Shown: positions 38,475 through 48,056 of the stretch, in pieces | Layout: each line of letters begins with the position of its first letter | Position numbering within the stretch: the stretch's first letter is position 1 | Assembly (NCBI RefSeq): GCF_001423495.1 | Contig: NZ_LMOG01000012.1 | Coordinates: forward strand, 361,884-425,883 | From: Xanthomonas sp. Leaf131 | GTDB lineage: Bacteria; Pseudomonadota; Gammaproteobacteria; Xanthomonadales; Xanthomonadaceae | Length of the DNA: 64,000 nt | Direction: 5' to 3' | Made by a program: the position numbers and the translations under genes | The notes under the pieces: model-generated | Seen by the model: the letters and a program-made list of their open reading frames with translations, nothing else | Told to the model about the DNA's origin: nothing | The model's database searches: none

Positions 38475-39413
38475 CTAACCGGCTGCCAACGCCGCCTCGA
38501 CCAGGCCATAGAACCGCTGGCGGTCGTAGTCCAGCAGCAGGTTGGCGTTGTCGGGCGCGCCATCTCGGCGATTCCAGTCCACCACGGTCATGCCACGGGT
38601 GTGGGTGCCGGTCAGCTCGATATGGACCGGCCGCCGCTCCAGCCGCTGCGCGCCTTCCGGATGCAGCGCGAAGGCTATCGCCAGCGCGTCGGCGGCGTAC
38701 CAGTGCTCGCCGCGGCTGTCTTCGGACCACAAGCGGGTCTTGCGCGAGATCTCCTCGTAGAACTTCGCGCGCGCCGAGTCGGCCGCCAGCCATTGCTCGA
38801 CATCCCGATGCAGCAGGCCGTGCGCGATGGTGGCCTCCCAGTCGGCGACATCGAACTGCGGAAAACTGCGAAACACGATATGCGCCGCTTCCGGGTCGAA
38901 GCCGATATTGAACTCGGCCGCCACGGTGATGTTGCCGTGCCCGGTCAGCGCCCCGCCCATTACCACCAGCCGCGCCACGCGCTGCGGCAGGGTGGGATCC
39001 AGGGTGAGTGCCAGGGCGAGATTGGTCAGCGGACCGAGCGCGACCAGCAGCAGCGTGCCGGCGTGTTCGTGCGACAGGCGCAGGATGGCGAGCGCGGCGT
39101 GCTCGGCGGCGGCGGTGCGCCTGGCCGGCGCCAGGCCGACGTCGCCAAAGCCATCGATGCCATGCACATGCGCCGCATCCACCGAGGGATGCAGCAGCGG
39201 CTGCGGGCAGCCCGCGTAGACGGGCACATCCTCACGACCCGCAACCTCGCAGACCTTCAAGGCGTTGCGCACGGTGTGCTCCAGGCCCACGTTGCCGGCA
39301 GCGATGGTCAGGCCGACCACCTCATGACGGGTGTCGTTGAACGCCATCAGCAGCGCCAGTGCGTCGTCCACGCCTGGGTCGGTGTCGATCAGCAGCGGTA
39401 TCTTTTTGGTCAT
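38475..39413 (-). CDS. Inosine-uridine-type nucleoside hydrolase
   Basis: 312 residues. The N-terminal calcium site DTDPGVDDALAL is the diagnostic motif of the nucleoside hydrolase family. ALGPLTNLAL and the later NITVAAEFNIGFDPEAA contribute to the active site. It cleaves the N-glycosidic bond of ribonucleosides, giving base and ribose, in salvage. The start at 39413 (MTKKIPLLIDTD) is taken because upstream codons lie within a repeat arm. Confidence 0.9.
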   Translation of the reverse strand: MTKKIPLLIDTDPGVDDALALLMAFNDTRHEVVGLTIAAGNVGLEHTVRNALKVCEVAGREDVPVYAGCPQPLLHPSVDAAHVHGIDGFGDVGLAPARRTAAAEHAALAILRLSHEHAGTLLLVALGPLTNLALALTLDPTLPQRVARLVVMGGALTGHGNITVAAEFNIGFDPEAAHIVFRSFPQFDVADWEATIAHGLLHRDVEQWLAADSARAKFYEEISRKTRLWSEDSRGEHWYAADALAIAFALHPEGAQRLERRPVHIELTGTHTRGMTVVDWNRRDGAPDNANLLLDYDRQRFYGLVEAALAAG

Positions 39414-39540
39414 GGGATCGGGATTGGTCATTCGGGATTCGTTGCAGCATCTTCGCAAGGATCAGCCGGCCAAGCGAATCACCGGGACGCCCAGGACGCA
39501 GCAGCCGCGCTTTTACGATTCCCGATTCCCCAATCCCCGC
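39414..39540. repeat. Inverted GGGAATCG-array element 3
   Basis: The left arm (39414-39441) has GGGATCG, GGGATTGG and CGGGATTCG. The right arm (39515-39540) has the complement (CGATTCCCGATTCCCCAATC). About 70 bp lie between. It fills the gap between the nucleoside hydrolase start and the recG stop. Confidence 0.7.
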
Positions 39541-39543
39541 CGC

Positions 39544-41688
39544 TCAAGCGGCGGCGTAACGCACCGCACTGCCGATCCAGCGCGCAACCACGCGGTCGGC
39601 AATCTCAGGCGCTTCGGCCAGCAAGCGTTCGGCGAGCACCTGCACCCGTGGCAGCAACCCGGCATCGCGGGCCAGATCGGCGATGCGAAAACTCGCCAGG
39701 CCGGTCTGACGGGTGCCCAGCAATTCGCCAGGACCACGCAATTCCAGATCCTTTTCGGCGATCACGAAGCCGTCGTTGGTCTGGCGCATGGTTTCCAGAC
39801 GTTGCCGCGCCATCATCGACAACGGCGCCTGATACAGCAGCACGCAACTGGACGCGGCCGCGCCGCGGCCGACCCGTCCGCGCAGCTGATGCAGCTGCGC
39901 CAGGCCAAGCCGCTCGGCATTTTCGATGATCATCAGCGAGGCGTTGGGCACGTCCACGCCCACTTCGATCACGGTGGTGGCGACCAGCAGATCGGTGTGG
40001 CCTTGCTTGAAATCCAGCATGGCTTTTTGTTTTTCGGCCGGCTTCATACGGCCGTGCACCAATGCCACCCGCACGCCTGGCAGCTGCGCAGACAAGGCCT
40101 CGAAGGTGACTTCGGCCGCTTGCGCTTCGATCTTTGGCGGACCGGGCGGTGCGCCTTTGCCGGGCTCTTCGCTTTCTTCGATCAAGGTGCAGACCCAATA
40201 GGCCTGGCGCCCTTCGGCGCAGGCGGCGCGGATGCGCTCCACCAAGTCCGGGCGACGTTCTGCGCTCAAGACTATCGTTTGCACCGGCGTGCGCCCGGGC
40301 GGCAATTCGTCGATGGCCGAGACATCCAGATCCGCATATGTGGACATCGCCAGGGTGCGCGGGATCGGCGTGGCGGTCATCACCAACTGATGCGGCACGC
40401 TGCCGGCGGCCGCGCCCTTGTCGCGCAAGGCAAGCCGCTGATGCACGCCGAAGCGATGCTGCTCGTCGATGATGGCCAGCGCCAGATCGTGAAAAATCAC
40501 CGCCTCCTGCATCAAGGCATGCGTGCCGACCACGACCTGCGCCTGGCCGGAGGCCACCTCGGCCATCGCCGCAGCACGCGCCTTGCCGGTGACCTTGCCG
40601 GCCAGCCAGACGATGCGCACGCCCAGCGGTTCCAGCCAGCCGCGCAGGTTGGTGAGGTGCTGCTCGGCCAGCAACTCGGTCGGCGCGGCCAATGCGACCT
40701 GCTTGCCCTGCTCCACCGCCAACATTGCCGCCAACGCGGCGACCACGGTCTTGCCGCTGCCAACATCGCCTTGCACCAGCCGCAGCATCGGCGATGGCTT
40801 GGCAAGATCGAGCGCAATCTGTTCGAACACCCGCTGCTGCGCGCCGGTGAGCTGGAATGGCAATGCGGCGCGCAGTTGCTGCACCAAGGTGCCGTTGCCC
40901 GGCAGCATCGGTGCACGAAAACGCTGCAAGGCGATGCGTTGGCGGCGCAGGCTGAGTTGATGCGCCAACAGTTCTTCGAGTGCCAGGCGTTGCTGCGCCG
41001 GGTGACCGCCTGCGAGCAATTGCTGCGGGTCGGTGTTGACCGGCGGGCGATGCATGGTCAGCAACGCGGCGCGCAACGAGGGCAGTTGTTCGTCCTGCAG
41101 CCAATGCGGCGGCAGCAATTCCAGCGCGGCCTCCGGTGGTAGCCGTTCCAGCGCCTGGCCGATGAGTTTGCGCAGCGTGGCCGGGCCAACACCTTCCAGC
41201 ACCGGATAGACCGGGTCCAGGCTATCGCCCAGCCCGGCGTCTTCACCCTCCGCCAGTACACGGTAACTGGGGTGCACGATCTCCCAACCGTTCTGCCCCG
41301 GTTTGGGGGTGCCGAACACCCGCACCCGCGTACCCGGCGCGAACTGCGCCACCTGGGCGGCGCGGAAATGGAAGAAGCGCAGTACCAACGTGCCGTGCGA
41401 GTCGTCCGACACCGCAACGCGCAGCACCGGCCGGAAGCGGAAGCCGCGCTCCATCGCATCGACACGGCCTTCGATCTGCGCCGGCACGCCGCCCTGCAAC
41501 TGCGCGATCGTGGTCAGCCGCGTGCGGTCTTCGTAGCGCAGCGGCAGATGCAGCCACAGATCCTGCAACGTCAAAATGCCACGCGCAGCGAACTTCTCGG
41601 CCACTTTCGGGCCGACACCTGGCAGGCTGGACAGCGACGCCTGGCCTGCGACGGCCAGGCTCGGCGTAACGGTGTGCGCGCGTGGCAC
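39544..41688 (-). CDS. recG: ATP-dependent DNA helicase RecG
   Basis: 714 residues. An N-terminal helix-hairpin region (LSSLPGVGPKVAEKFAARGI) and wedge/OB domain precede the helicase motifs: GDVGSGKTVVAALAA (Walker A), DEQHRFGV (motif II, DEQH rather than DEAD/H) and TATPIPRTLA (motif III). A C-terminal helicase domain with VHGRMKPAEK and QLRGRVGRG follows. RecG remodels stalled forks and Holliday junctions. Translation appears to start at GTG. Followed in the genome by ridA and spoT upstream, a common gammaproteobacterial order. Confidence 0.96.
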   Translation of the reverse strand: MPRAHTVTPSLAVAGQASLSSLPGVGPKVAEKFAARGILTLQDLWLHLPLRYEDRTRLTTIAQLQGGVPAQIEGRVDAMERGFRFRPVLRVAVSDDSHGTLVLRFFHFRAAQVAQFAPGTRVRVFGTPKPGQNGWEIVHPSYRVLAEGEDAGLGDSLDPVYPVLEGVGPATLRKLIGQALERLPPEAALELLPPHWLQDEQLPSLRAALLTMHRPPVNTDPQQLLAGGHPAQQRLALEELLAHQLSLRRQRIALQRFRAPMLPGNGTLVQQLRAALPFQLTGAQQRVFEQIALDLAKPSPMLRLVQGDVGSGKTVVAALAAMLAVEQGKQVALAAPTELLAEQHLTNLRGWLEPLGVRIVWLAGKVTGKARAAAMAEVASGQAQVVVGTHALMQEAVIFHDLALAIIDEQHRFGVHQRLALRDKGAAAGSVPHQLVMTATPIPRTLAMSTYADLDVSAIDELPPGRTPVQTIVLSAERRPDLVERIRAACAEGRQAYWVCTLIEESEEPGKGAPPGPPKIEAQAAEVTFEALSAQLPGVRVALVHGRMKPAEKQKAMLDFKQGHTDLLVATTVIEVGVDVPNASLMIIENAERLGLAQLHQLRGRVGRGAAASSCVLLYQAPLSMMARQRLETMRQTNDGFVIAEKDLELRGPGELLGTRQTGLASFRIADLARDAGLLPRVQVLAERLLAEAPEIADRVVARWIGSAVRYAAA

Positions 41689-41718
41689 GGCAGATCGAAT
41701 CGGATCAGGCGCGCTGGA

Positions 41719-42099
41719 TCAGTCGAGCACCATCACCGCATCGACTTCGAACCCGGCACCTTTGGGCAGGCCGGAGACTTCGATCGTGGAACGCGCCGGG
41801 AACGGGGCCTGGAAATACTCCTGCATCACCGCATTGACGGCGGCGAACTGGCCGAGGTCGGTGAGGTACAGGCCCAGCCGCACGATCTTGTCGAGCGAGC
41901 CACCGGCTGCTTCGGCAACCGCCTTGAGGTTGTCGAAGCAGCGGCGTGCCTGCGCACCGATGTCGCCGGGCACGATCTCGCCGGTCGCCGGATCCAACGG
42001 GATCTGCCCGGAGAAATACACCGTGTTGCCGGCACGCACGGCCTGCGAGTACGGGCCAATGGCGGCAGGCGCCTGGTCGGTATGGATGATCTGGGACAT
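41719..42099 (-). CDS. ridA: RidA-family enamine/imine deaminase
   Basis: 126 residues: MSQIIHTDQAPAAIGPYSQAV..., with GNTVYFSGQIPLDP, ARRCFDNLKAV and the closing ARSTIEVSGLPKGAGFEVDA, which contains the catalytic Arg. It hydrolyses reactive enamines such as 2-aminoacrylate. The start at 42099 is chosen as the normal N-terminus; the open frame upstream is not RidA-like. Confidence 0.95.
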   Translation of the reverse strand: MSQIIHTDQAPAAIGPYSQAVRAGNTVYFSGQIPLDPATGEIVPGDIGAQARRCFDNLKAVAEAAGGSLDKIVRLGLYLTDLGQFAAVNAVMQEYFQAPFPARSTIEVSGLPKGAGFEVDAVMVLD

Positions 42100-42375
42100 G
42101 GAAACTCCGCTGCAAAGGTGTGTGCAGCAGTTTAGGGGTTTGCGCGGATTTGCTCGACTGTTGCGCGCGATCTTGTTGCGACGCGTCTTGCGAAGATCGC
42201 AGGACATCACGCTGCCGCACCGGACGAATCGCGCCGCAATGGCGGCGTGGCATTTGACCGTGCAGGCGCGCGGGCGTGCCACCAGCCGCCGCACCAGGCC
42301 TGAGGCCGTCAGCGATCAGCGTATGCCCTGCCCTGGCGCCGCCTCAACGCTGACTTTCGGCAGGACATGGAGTCC

Positions 42376-44547
42376 TTACTGGCGACCCACGCTCTGCACC
42401 ACATGCAGGCGCCGCAGCCGGCGCATCACTTCGGCCAGATGGCGGCGGTCGCGGACCTGGATATTGAAGCGCAGCACCGCTGCATTGAAATCGCGGTCCA
42501 GGTAATCCACACGCTCGATGTTGGACTGGCTCTGCGCAATGGCTGCGGCAAGCTGGGCCAGCACGCCAGTGCGGTTCTCGACCTCGACTACCAGTGCGGT
42601 GTCGTAATCGCCAGTGACGCTGGAATCCCAATCGATCGGCACCCAGCGTTCGGGCGATTTGCGTAGTTCGGCCAGGTTGGTGCAATCCAGCCGGTGCACC
42701 ACGATGCCCTTGCCGGCAGTGTGGTAGCCCATGATTTCGTCGCCGGGGATAGGCTGACAACAGTTGGCGAAGCTGATCACGCCACGCTCGCTGCCGTCGA
42801 TCAGGATCTTTTCGTGCGAATGCTTGGAATGCCCGCCGCCGCGCAATTCGGCATAGGCCATCAGCGCCTGCGCAGCCTGATTGGGCATCCAGTTGCCCAG
42901 CGCCACGTCGGCCAGCAAGGCTTCCAGGCGCGGATAGCGGTGCTCGCTGAGGAAGGCGTCCAGGCGCCCCTTGGGCAGCCGTTCCAGCGAGCTATCCATC
43001 GCCTCCAGCGCGCGATCGAGCATGCGGTGGCCAAGTTGTACGGCGTCTTCGTGTTCGAGTTGCTTGAGCTGGTGGCGGATCGCGGTGCGCGCCTTGCTGC
43101 TGACCACGAACTCCAGCCATTGCGGCTTGGGCGTGGCCGAGCGCGCGGTGATGATTTCCACCGCCTGGCCGCTGACCAGCTTGGTGCGCAGCGGCACCAG
43201 TTTCTTGTCCACGCGCGAGGCCACCGCGCGATTACCTACGTCGGTATGCACGGCATAGGCGAAATCCAGCGCGGTGGAGTTGCGCGGCAGCGCCAGGATC
43301 TTGCCCTTGGGCGTGAACAGATAGACCTCGTCCGGGAACAGGTCGACCTTGACGTTGTCCAGAAATTCCAGCGACGAGCCGGCGGCGCGCTGCGAGTCGA
43401 TCAGCTCCACGATCCAGTCGTGCGCACGGCTCTGCGCGCTGTTCGGCGAGGCCGAGCCGACCTTGTAGGTCCAGTGAGCGGCCACGCCGCGTTCGGCGAT
43501 CAGGTCCATCTCTTCGGTACGGATCTGCACCTCGATCGGCGAGCCGTACGGGCCGAACAACACGGTGTGCAGCGACTGATAGCCGTTGGCCTTGGGGATG
43601 GCGATGAAATCGCGAAAACGCCCATCCAGCGGCTTGAACGTGGCATGCACCGCGCCGAGGGCGTGGTAGCAATCGGGCACCGAACGCACCACCAGACGGA
43701 AGCCGAACACGTCCATCACCTGGTCGAAGGATTTGTTCTCTTCGTGCATCTTGGAATAGATGCTCCAGGGCGTCTTGATCCGGCTGACCAGCCGATGCTC
43801 CAGCCCTTCCTTGGCCAGCCGCTGCGACAACTGCACTTCCACCTGCGCCATCGATTCACGCCGCACCACAGGCTGGCTGCGAATGTGTTTTTCGATGATG
43901 GCGTGACGCCACGGATACAGCGCGCGAAAGCCCAGGTTCTGCAGCTCGGACTTGATCAGGCTCATGCCCAGGCGCTGCGCGATGGGCGCGTAGATTTCCA
44001 GCGTTTCGCGCGCGATGCGGCTGCGCGCTTCGCTGCTCTGCGCGCCCAGCGTACGCATGTTGTGCAGGCGGTCGGCCAGCTTGATCATGATCACGCGCAG
44101 GTCGCGCGACATCGCCAGCAGCATCTTGCGGAAACTCTCCGCCGCCGCTTCCTGGCGGTCGCGGAACTTGAGCTTGTCCAGCTTGGTGACGCCATCGACC
44201 AACTCGGCCACCGCTTCGCCGAACTCGGCGGCCAGCTCTTCGCGGGTCAGCGGGGTGTCTTCGATGGTGTCGTGCAGGATCGCGGCGATCAGCGATTCCA
44301 TGTCCAGACCCAGCTCGGCGAGCACGCAGGCCACCGCCACCGGATGGGTAATGTAAGGCTCGCCCGACTTGCGGGTCTGGCCGGCATGCGCGGAGGCACC
44401 CACTTCCCAGGCACGGCGCAGGATCGGCAACTGCTCCTTGGCAAGGTAGCTGGCAGCGCGCTCGAGGTGCAGGACGTAATCGGGGATGGCCGGGTCGGAA
44501 GACGGGGACGTCACGACGGTCGCCTGGGCGGTGGGGCCTGGGTTCAT
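42376..44547 (-). CDS. spoT: Bifunctional (p)ppGpp synthetase/hydrolase SpoT
   Basis: 723 residues. The N-terminal HD hydrolase domain is intact (AHAGQTRKSGEPYITHPV, HDTIED, KLADRLHNMRTL). The RelA/SpoT synthetase domain (about 230-350: DVFGFRLVV, KANGYQSLHT, EVQIRTEEMD) is followed by TGS (VYLFTPKGKI), a helical region and a C-terminal ACT domain (LVVEVENRTGVLAQLAAAIA). The intact HD box argues for SpoT rather than RelA. The protein sets the alarmone level in the stringent response. In many gammaproteobacteria it follows rpoZ directly; here a 10-kb opposite-strand cluster lies between. Confidence 0.96.
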   Translation of the reverse strand: MNPGPTAQATVVTSPSSDPAIPDYVLHLERAASYLAKEQLPILRRAWEVGASAHAGQTRKSGEPYITHPVAVACVLAELGLDMESLIAAILHDTIEDTPLTREELAAEFGEAVAELVDGVTKLDKLKFRDRQEAAAESFRKMLLAMSRDLRVIMIKLADRLHNMRTLGAQSSEARSRIARETLEIYAPIAQRLGMSLIKSELQNLGFRALYPWRHAIIEKHIRSQPVVRRESMAQVEVQLSQRLAKEGLEHRLVSRIKTPWSIYSKMHEENKSFDQVMDVFGFRLVVRSVPDCYHALGAVHATFKPLDGRFRDFIAIPKANGYQSLHTVLFGPYGSPIEVQIRTEEMDLIAERGVAAHWTYKVGSASPNSAQSRAHDWIVELIDSQRAAGSSLEFLDNVKVDLFPDEVYLFTPKGKILALPRNSTALDFAYAVHTDVGNRAVASRVDKKLVPLRTKLVSGQAVEIITARSATPKPQWLEFVVSSKARTAIRHQLKQLEHEDAVQLGHRMLDRALEAMDSSLERLPKGRLDAFLSEHRYPRLEALLADVALGNWMPNQAAQALMAYAELRGGGHSKHSHEKILIDGSERGVISFANCCQPIPGDEIMGYHTAGKGIVVHRLDCTNLAELRKSPERWVPIDWDSSVTGDYDTALVVEVENRTGVLAQLAAAIAQSQSNIERVDYLDRDFNAAVLRFNIQVRDRRHLAEVMRRLRRLHVVQSVGRQ

Positions 44548-44709
44548 GGGTGAAGACTATGCCAGTGGCGGGTTTGCGGCAACGCGACATGACGCGCACG
44601 GCTCTACTCCACGCCGGTTTGACCGTCCTCGGCCCCGGTCAGGACGATTGACGGCGCCCCTGACAGCCTGCCTGCAACTTTACCCAAGCCCAGCGACATT
44701 TACCCGGAT

Positions 44710-44718
44710 TGCTATACT
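44710..44718 (+). promoter_or_regulatory. Extended -10 promoter of the polyol cluster
   Basis: TGCTATACT fits the extended -10 form TGnTATAAT with one mismatch and lies 32 bp before the HAD gene ATG. No good -35 is visible at 17 bp, so an activator may help. Confidence 0.5.
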
Positions 44719-44749
44719 GGCCGCCTAAAGGACTTCCGAGACGCGATCG

Positions 44750-45448
44750 ATGCACGCGCTGCCCGACCTGGTGATCTTCGATTGCGATGGCGTCCTGGTG
44801 GATAGCGAGCCATTGTCGTGCGCGGTGCTGGCCCAGGCGCTGCAGCGACACGAGGTCGATTTCGGTGTCGAGGACGTCAAACGACACTTTCTGGGACGCA
44901 GCCTGGCAACGGTACGCGCCCATGTCGGGACGCTGGGAATCGCACTACCCGAAGATTTCGAAACGCGCCTCAATGCCGATTTACTGGCGCGTTTCCGCAC
45001 CGAATTGCAGCCGGTCGCCGGCGTCGCCGCGCTGCTGGAGGCAGTGGACCGCCCCCTGTGCGTGGCCTCCTCCAGTCACCTGGAGCGGGTGCGCTTGTGC
45101 CTGCAGGTCACCGGTCTTGCGCGCCATTTCGGCGCGCACGTCTACACCGCCGAGAGCGTGGCACGCGGCAAGCCGGCACCGGACCTGTTCCTGTTTGCGG
45201 CCGAGCGCCTGCAGACCTTGCCCGGCGCTTGCCTGGTCATCGAAGACAGCCCCAGCGGCGTGCAGGCCGCGTGCGCTGCCGGGATGGAGGTCTGGGGCTT
45301 CACCGGCGGCAGCCACCATGGCGCAACCGAAGCCGCGGCCGCGCTGCTGACCGCTGCCGGCGCGCCGCGCGTGTTCGACAACATGCCAGACGTGTCCGCT
45401 ACGCTGGGCGCAACCGGCACCACCGGCTTGGGCACTGCGCTAGGCTGA
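44750..45448 (+). CDS. HAD-superfamily (subfamily IA) phosphatase
   Basis: 232 residues. Motif I is DCDGVLVDSE, motif II is ASSSH, motif III lies around RGKPAPDLFLFA and motif IV is IEDSPSGVQAA, all intact. A cap domain sits between motifs I and II. The sequence resembles beta-phosphoglucomutase or sugar-phosphate phosphatase relatives. As first gene of the polyol unit it may dephosphorylate a sugar-phosphate by-product; the substrate is inference only. Confidence 0.88.
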   Translation: MHALPDLVIFDCDGVLVDSEPLSCAVLAQALQRHEVDFGVEDVKRHFLGRSLATVRAHVGTLGIALPEDFETRLNADLLARFRTELQPVAGVAALLEAVDRPLCVASSSHLERVRLCLQVTGLARHFGAHVYTAESVARGKPAPDLFLFAAERLQTLPGACLVIEDSPSGVQAACAAGMEVWGFTGGSHHGATEAAAALLTAAGAPRVFDNMPDVSATLGATGTTGLGTALG

Positions 45449-45481
45449 GACGACTGACTTGAGCGCACAGACTTCCTGACG

Positions 45482-46435
45482 ATGGCCAACCCCGACAGCG
45501 ACACCACCCGACTCGATGCCGCTGCAAGAGCCGGCTGGTTGTATTACATCGCCGGCAATACCCAGGATGAAATCGCGCGCAAACTCAAGGTCTCACGCGC
45601 GACCGCGCAACGGCTGGTGTCGCTGTGCCTGAGCCAGCGGCTGATCACCTTTCGCCTCGAACATCCCATCGCCGCCTGCATGGATCTCGCGTCGCAACTG
45701 CAGGACCGCTTCGGCATGCGCTATTGCGAAGTGGCGCCCACCGACCCCGCCGATCCGTCACTCATCACCGGCGTGGCCGAACGGGCGGCGGCGCTGCTGG
45801 AATCCACGCTGCGCAGCGACACGCCGAGCATCATCGGCATCGGTACCGGCCGTGCGATGCGCGCGGCGGTGGAGCGGATTCCGGCAATGCAGACCCGCAA
45901 TCATCAGCTGGTGTCGCTGGTCGGCAACATCTCCCCGGACGGCTCGGCCAGTCCCTTCGATGCGGTGGCCCGTCTGGCCGACCTGACCGGCGCGCAGCAT
46001 TATCCGATGCCATTGCCGGTGTTCCTGTCCTCGCAAGCCGAGCGTAAAACCTTGCTGGGCATCGAGGCGGTGCGCAGAATCCGCGCGATCGCCGGCAAGG
46101 CCGACCTGCGCCTGGTCGGCGTCGGCCAACTGGACCAGACCGCCCCGCTGCAGGTGGACGGTTTCATCAACCGCACCGAACTGCTGGAGCTGATCCGGCT
46201 CGGCGCGGTGGGCGAGATCATCGGCTGGGCGATCAACGCGGCCGGCGAGGTCATCGACGGCGGCACCAACCTGCGCCTGACCAGCGTGCCGCACAGCGTG
46301 CCGGCCACCAGCCTGACCATTGGCGTGGCAGTCGGCGCGGTCAAGGTGGGGCCGATCAAGGCCGCGTTGAAGGGCCGCATTCTCAACGGCCTGATCACCG
46401 ACGAAATCACCGCCAAGGCGATCCTCGCCAGCTGA
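45482..46435 (+). CDS. SorC/DeoR-type sugar-binding transcriptional regulator
   Basis: 317 residues. A helix-turn-helix at about 18-55 (YYIAGNTQDEIARKLKVSRA) is followed by a sugar-phosphate-isomerase-like effector domain with IIGIGTGRAMRAA and VDGFINRTELLELI. The C-terminal GVAVGAVKVGPIKAALKG closes the fold. This family binds phosphorylated sugars or polyols and controls the adjacent operon. It starts 33 bases after the HAD gene and is followed by a 183-bp gap that probably holds the operator and promoter of the transport genes. Confidence 0.92.
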   Translation: MANPDSDTTRLDAAARAGWLYYIAGNTQDEIARKLKVSRATAQRLVSLCLSQRLITFRLEHPIAACMDLASQLQDRFGMRYCEVAPTDPADPSLITGVAERAAALLESTLRSDTPSIIGIGTGRAMRAAVERIPAMQTRNHQLVSLVGNISPDGSASPFDAVARLADLTGAQHYPMPLPVFLSSQAERKTLLGIEAVRRIRAIAGKADLRLVGVGQLDQTAPLQVDGFINRTELLELIRLGAVGEIIGWAINAAGEVIDGGTNLRLTSVPHSVPATSLTIGVAVGAVKVGPIKAALKGRILNGLITDEITAKAILAS

Positions 46436-46618
46436 GCGGGCGCGCCTGCACCCCGCCAGGCGGGTCGTTCCATTCTGAAATTTTCCGGCTGATTTCGGGC
46501 GTTTTTGCATGCCCGTCAATGCTGCACCGCACGAACGAAAGTGCTTTACACGGCCGTATCGGCGTGGGCATATGCGCACCTACAGGGCATTTGCTCAGTC
46601 ACTTCCGAGAGGCGCAGC

Positions 46619-47959
46619 ATGAGCACATCGATCAAAGCCGGCGCCTGCATGGCGTTGACCGCCGCATTGACGGCCTGCGGTGGCGGCCCCGGCGGCGCTG
46701 CGCCTGCCGAGCCGAACACGCTGGTGATCGCCACCGTCAACAACAGCGACATGATCCGCATGCAGAAGCTGACCGCGGACTTCACCGCCCAGCACCCGGA
46801 CATCAAGCTCGAGTGGGTGACCCTGGAAGAGAACGTACTGCGGCAGCGCGTGACCACCGACATCGCCACCAAGGGCGGCCAGTTCGATGTGCTGACCATC
46901 GGCACCTACGAGGTACCGATCTGGGCCGAGCGCGGCTGGCTCAAGCCGCTGAGCTTCGGCGCCGACTACGACGTGGATGACCTGATGCCGCAGATCCGCG
47001 ACGCGGTCAGCGACAAGGGACAGCTGTACGCCGCGCCGTTCTATGCCGAAGGCTCGATGCTGATGTATCGCACCGACCTGTTGCAGAAGGCCGGCCTGAG
47101 CATGCCGGCGCAACCGTCCTGGAGCTTTGTGGCCGAGGCCGCACGCAAGCTGACCGACAAGCCGAATGGCGTGTATGGCATCTGCCTGCGCGGCAAGGCC
47201 GGCTGGGGCGAGAACATGGCGCTGCTCGGCGGCATGGGCAACGCCTTCGGTGCACGCTGGTTCGACGAGCAGTGGAAACCGCAGTTCGACCAACCCGAGT
47301 GGAAGGCCGCGCTACAGACCTACGTCGAGGTCATGAAAGAAGCCGGGCCGCCGGGCGCCGCCTCCAACGGCTTCAACGAGAATCTGGCGCTGTTCAATGC
47401 CGGCAAATGCGCCCTGTGGGTCGATGCCACGGTGGCCGCCTCCTTCATCAGCAACCCGAGCGAATCCAAGGTGGCCGACAAGGTCGGCTTTGCCGCTGCA
47501 CCGGACGCCGGCAAGGGCAAGACCACCGGCTGGCTGTGGGCGTGGAATCTGGCGATTCCGGCCAGTTCCAAGAAGGCAGACAAGGCGCAGACCTTCATTG
47601 CCTGGGCCACCAGCAAGCACTACATCGATCTGGTCGCTTCCAAAGATGGCTGGGGCAATGTGCCGCCGGGCACGCGCCAGTCGCTGTACGCCAATGCCGA
47701 TTATCTGAAAGCTGCGCCGTTCGCCAGGCAGACCCTGGCCGCGATCCAGGGCGCCGACACCCACCACCCGTCGGTCAAGCCGGTGCCTTACGTGGGCGTG
47801 CAATACGTGGCCATTCCCGAGTTCCAGTCGATCGGCACGACGGTCGGCCAGCAATTCTCTGCGGCACTGGCCGGCTCGGTCAGTGTGGACGAGGCGTTGA
47901 AGAACGCCCAGGCCGCCACCGAGCGCGAAATGCAACGCGCCGGCTATCCGAAGAAGTAA
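46619..47959 (+). CDS. Polyol-type ABC transporter substrate-binding lipoprotein
   Basis: 446 residues. The signal peptide ends in lipobox LTAC followed by GGG, so the protein is lipid-anchored. The mature part contains IATVNNSDMIRMQKLT, EWVTLEENVLRQRVTTDIAT and FDVLTIGTYEVPIWAERGWL, which strongly recall the sorbitol/mannitol binding proteins of the SmoE/MtlE type. The start at 46619 is preferred because the longer frame (46505) puts a non-signal leader in front. It delivers its ligand to the two permeases downstream. Confidence 0.92.
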   Translation: MSTSIKAGACMALTAALTACGGGPGGAAPAEPNTLVIATVNNSDMIRMQKLTADFTAQHPDIKLEWVTLEENVLRQRVTTDIATKGGQFDVLTIGTYEVPIWAERGWLKPLSFGADYDVDDLMPQIRDAVSDKGQLYAAPFYAEGSMLMYRTDLLQKAGLSMPAQPSWSFVAEAARKLTDKPNGVYGICLRGKAGWGENMALLGGMGNAFGARWFDEQWKPQFDQPEWKAALQTYVEVMKEAGPPGAASNGFNENLALFNAGKCALWVDATVAASFISNPSESKVADKVGFAAAPDAGKGKTTGWLWAWNLAIPASSKKADKAQTFIAWATSKHYIDLVASKDGWGNVPPGTRQSLYANADYLKAAPFARQTLAAIQGADTHHPSVKPVPYVGVQYVAIPEFQSIGTTVGQQFSAALAGSVSVDEALKNAQAATEREMQRAGYPKK

Positions 47960-48056
47960 GTGTCCGCCTGCGCCGGGCAGCGTGCCCGGCGCAGGCTCCG
48001 ACCCAGCGACATCCTCCGGACGCCGATGCGCCGGACCTCATTCTGCGAGGCAATCG

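Noticed and set aside
42694-44553. A 619-codon open frame on the plus strand
   Set aside because: Antisense to spoT, whose HD, synthetase, TGS and ACT domains are all readable.
46545-46574. Possible promoter TTTACA ... CATATG before the polyol-binding lipoprotein
   Set aside because: The -10 matches at only three positions with an 18-bp spacer. A promoter is likely in this gap, but this pair is too weak to list.
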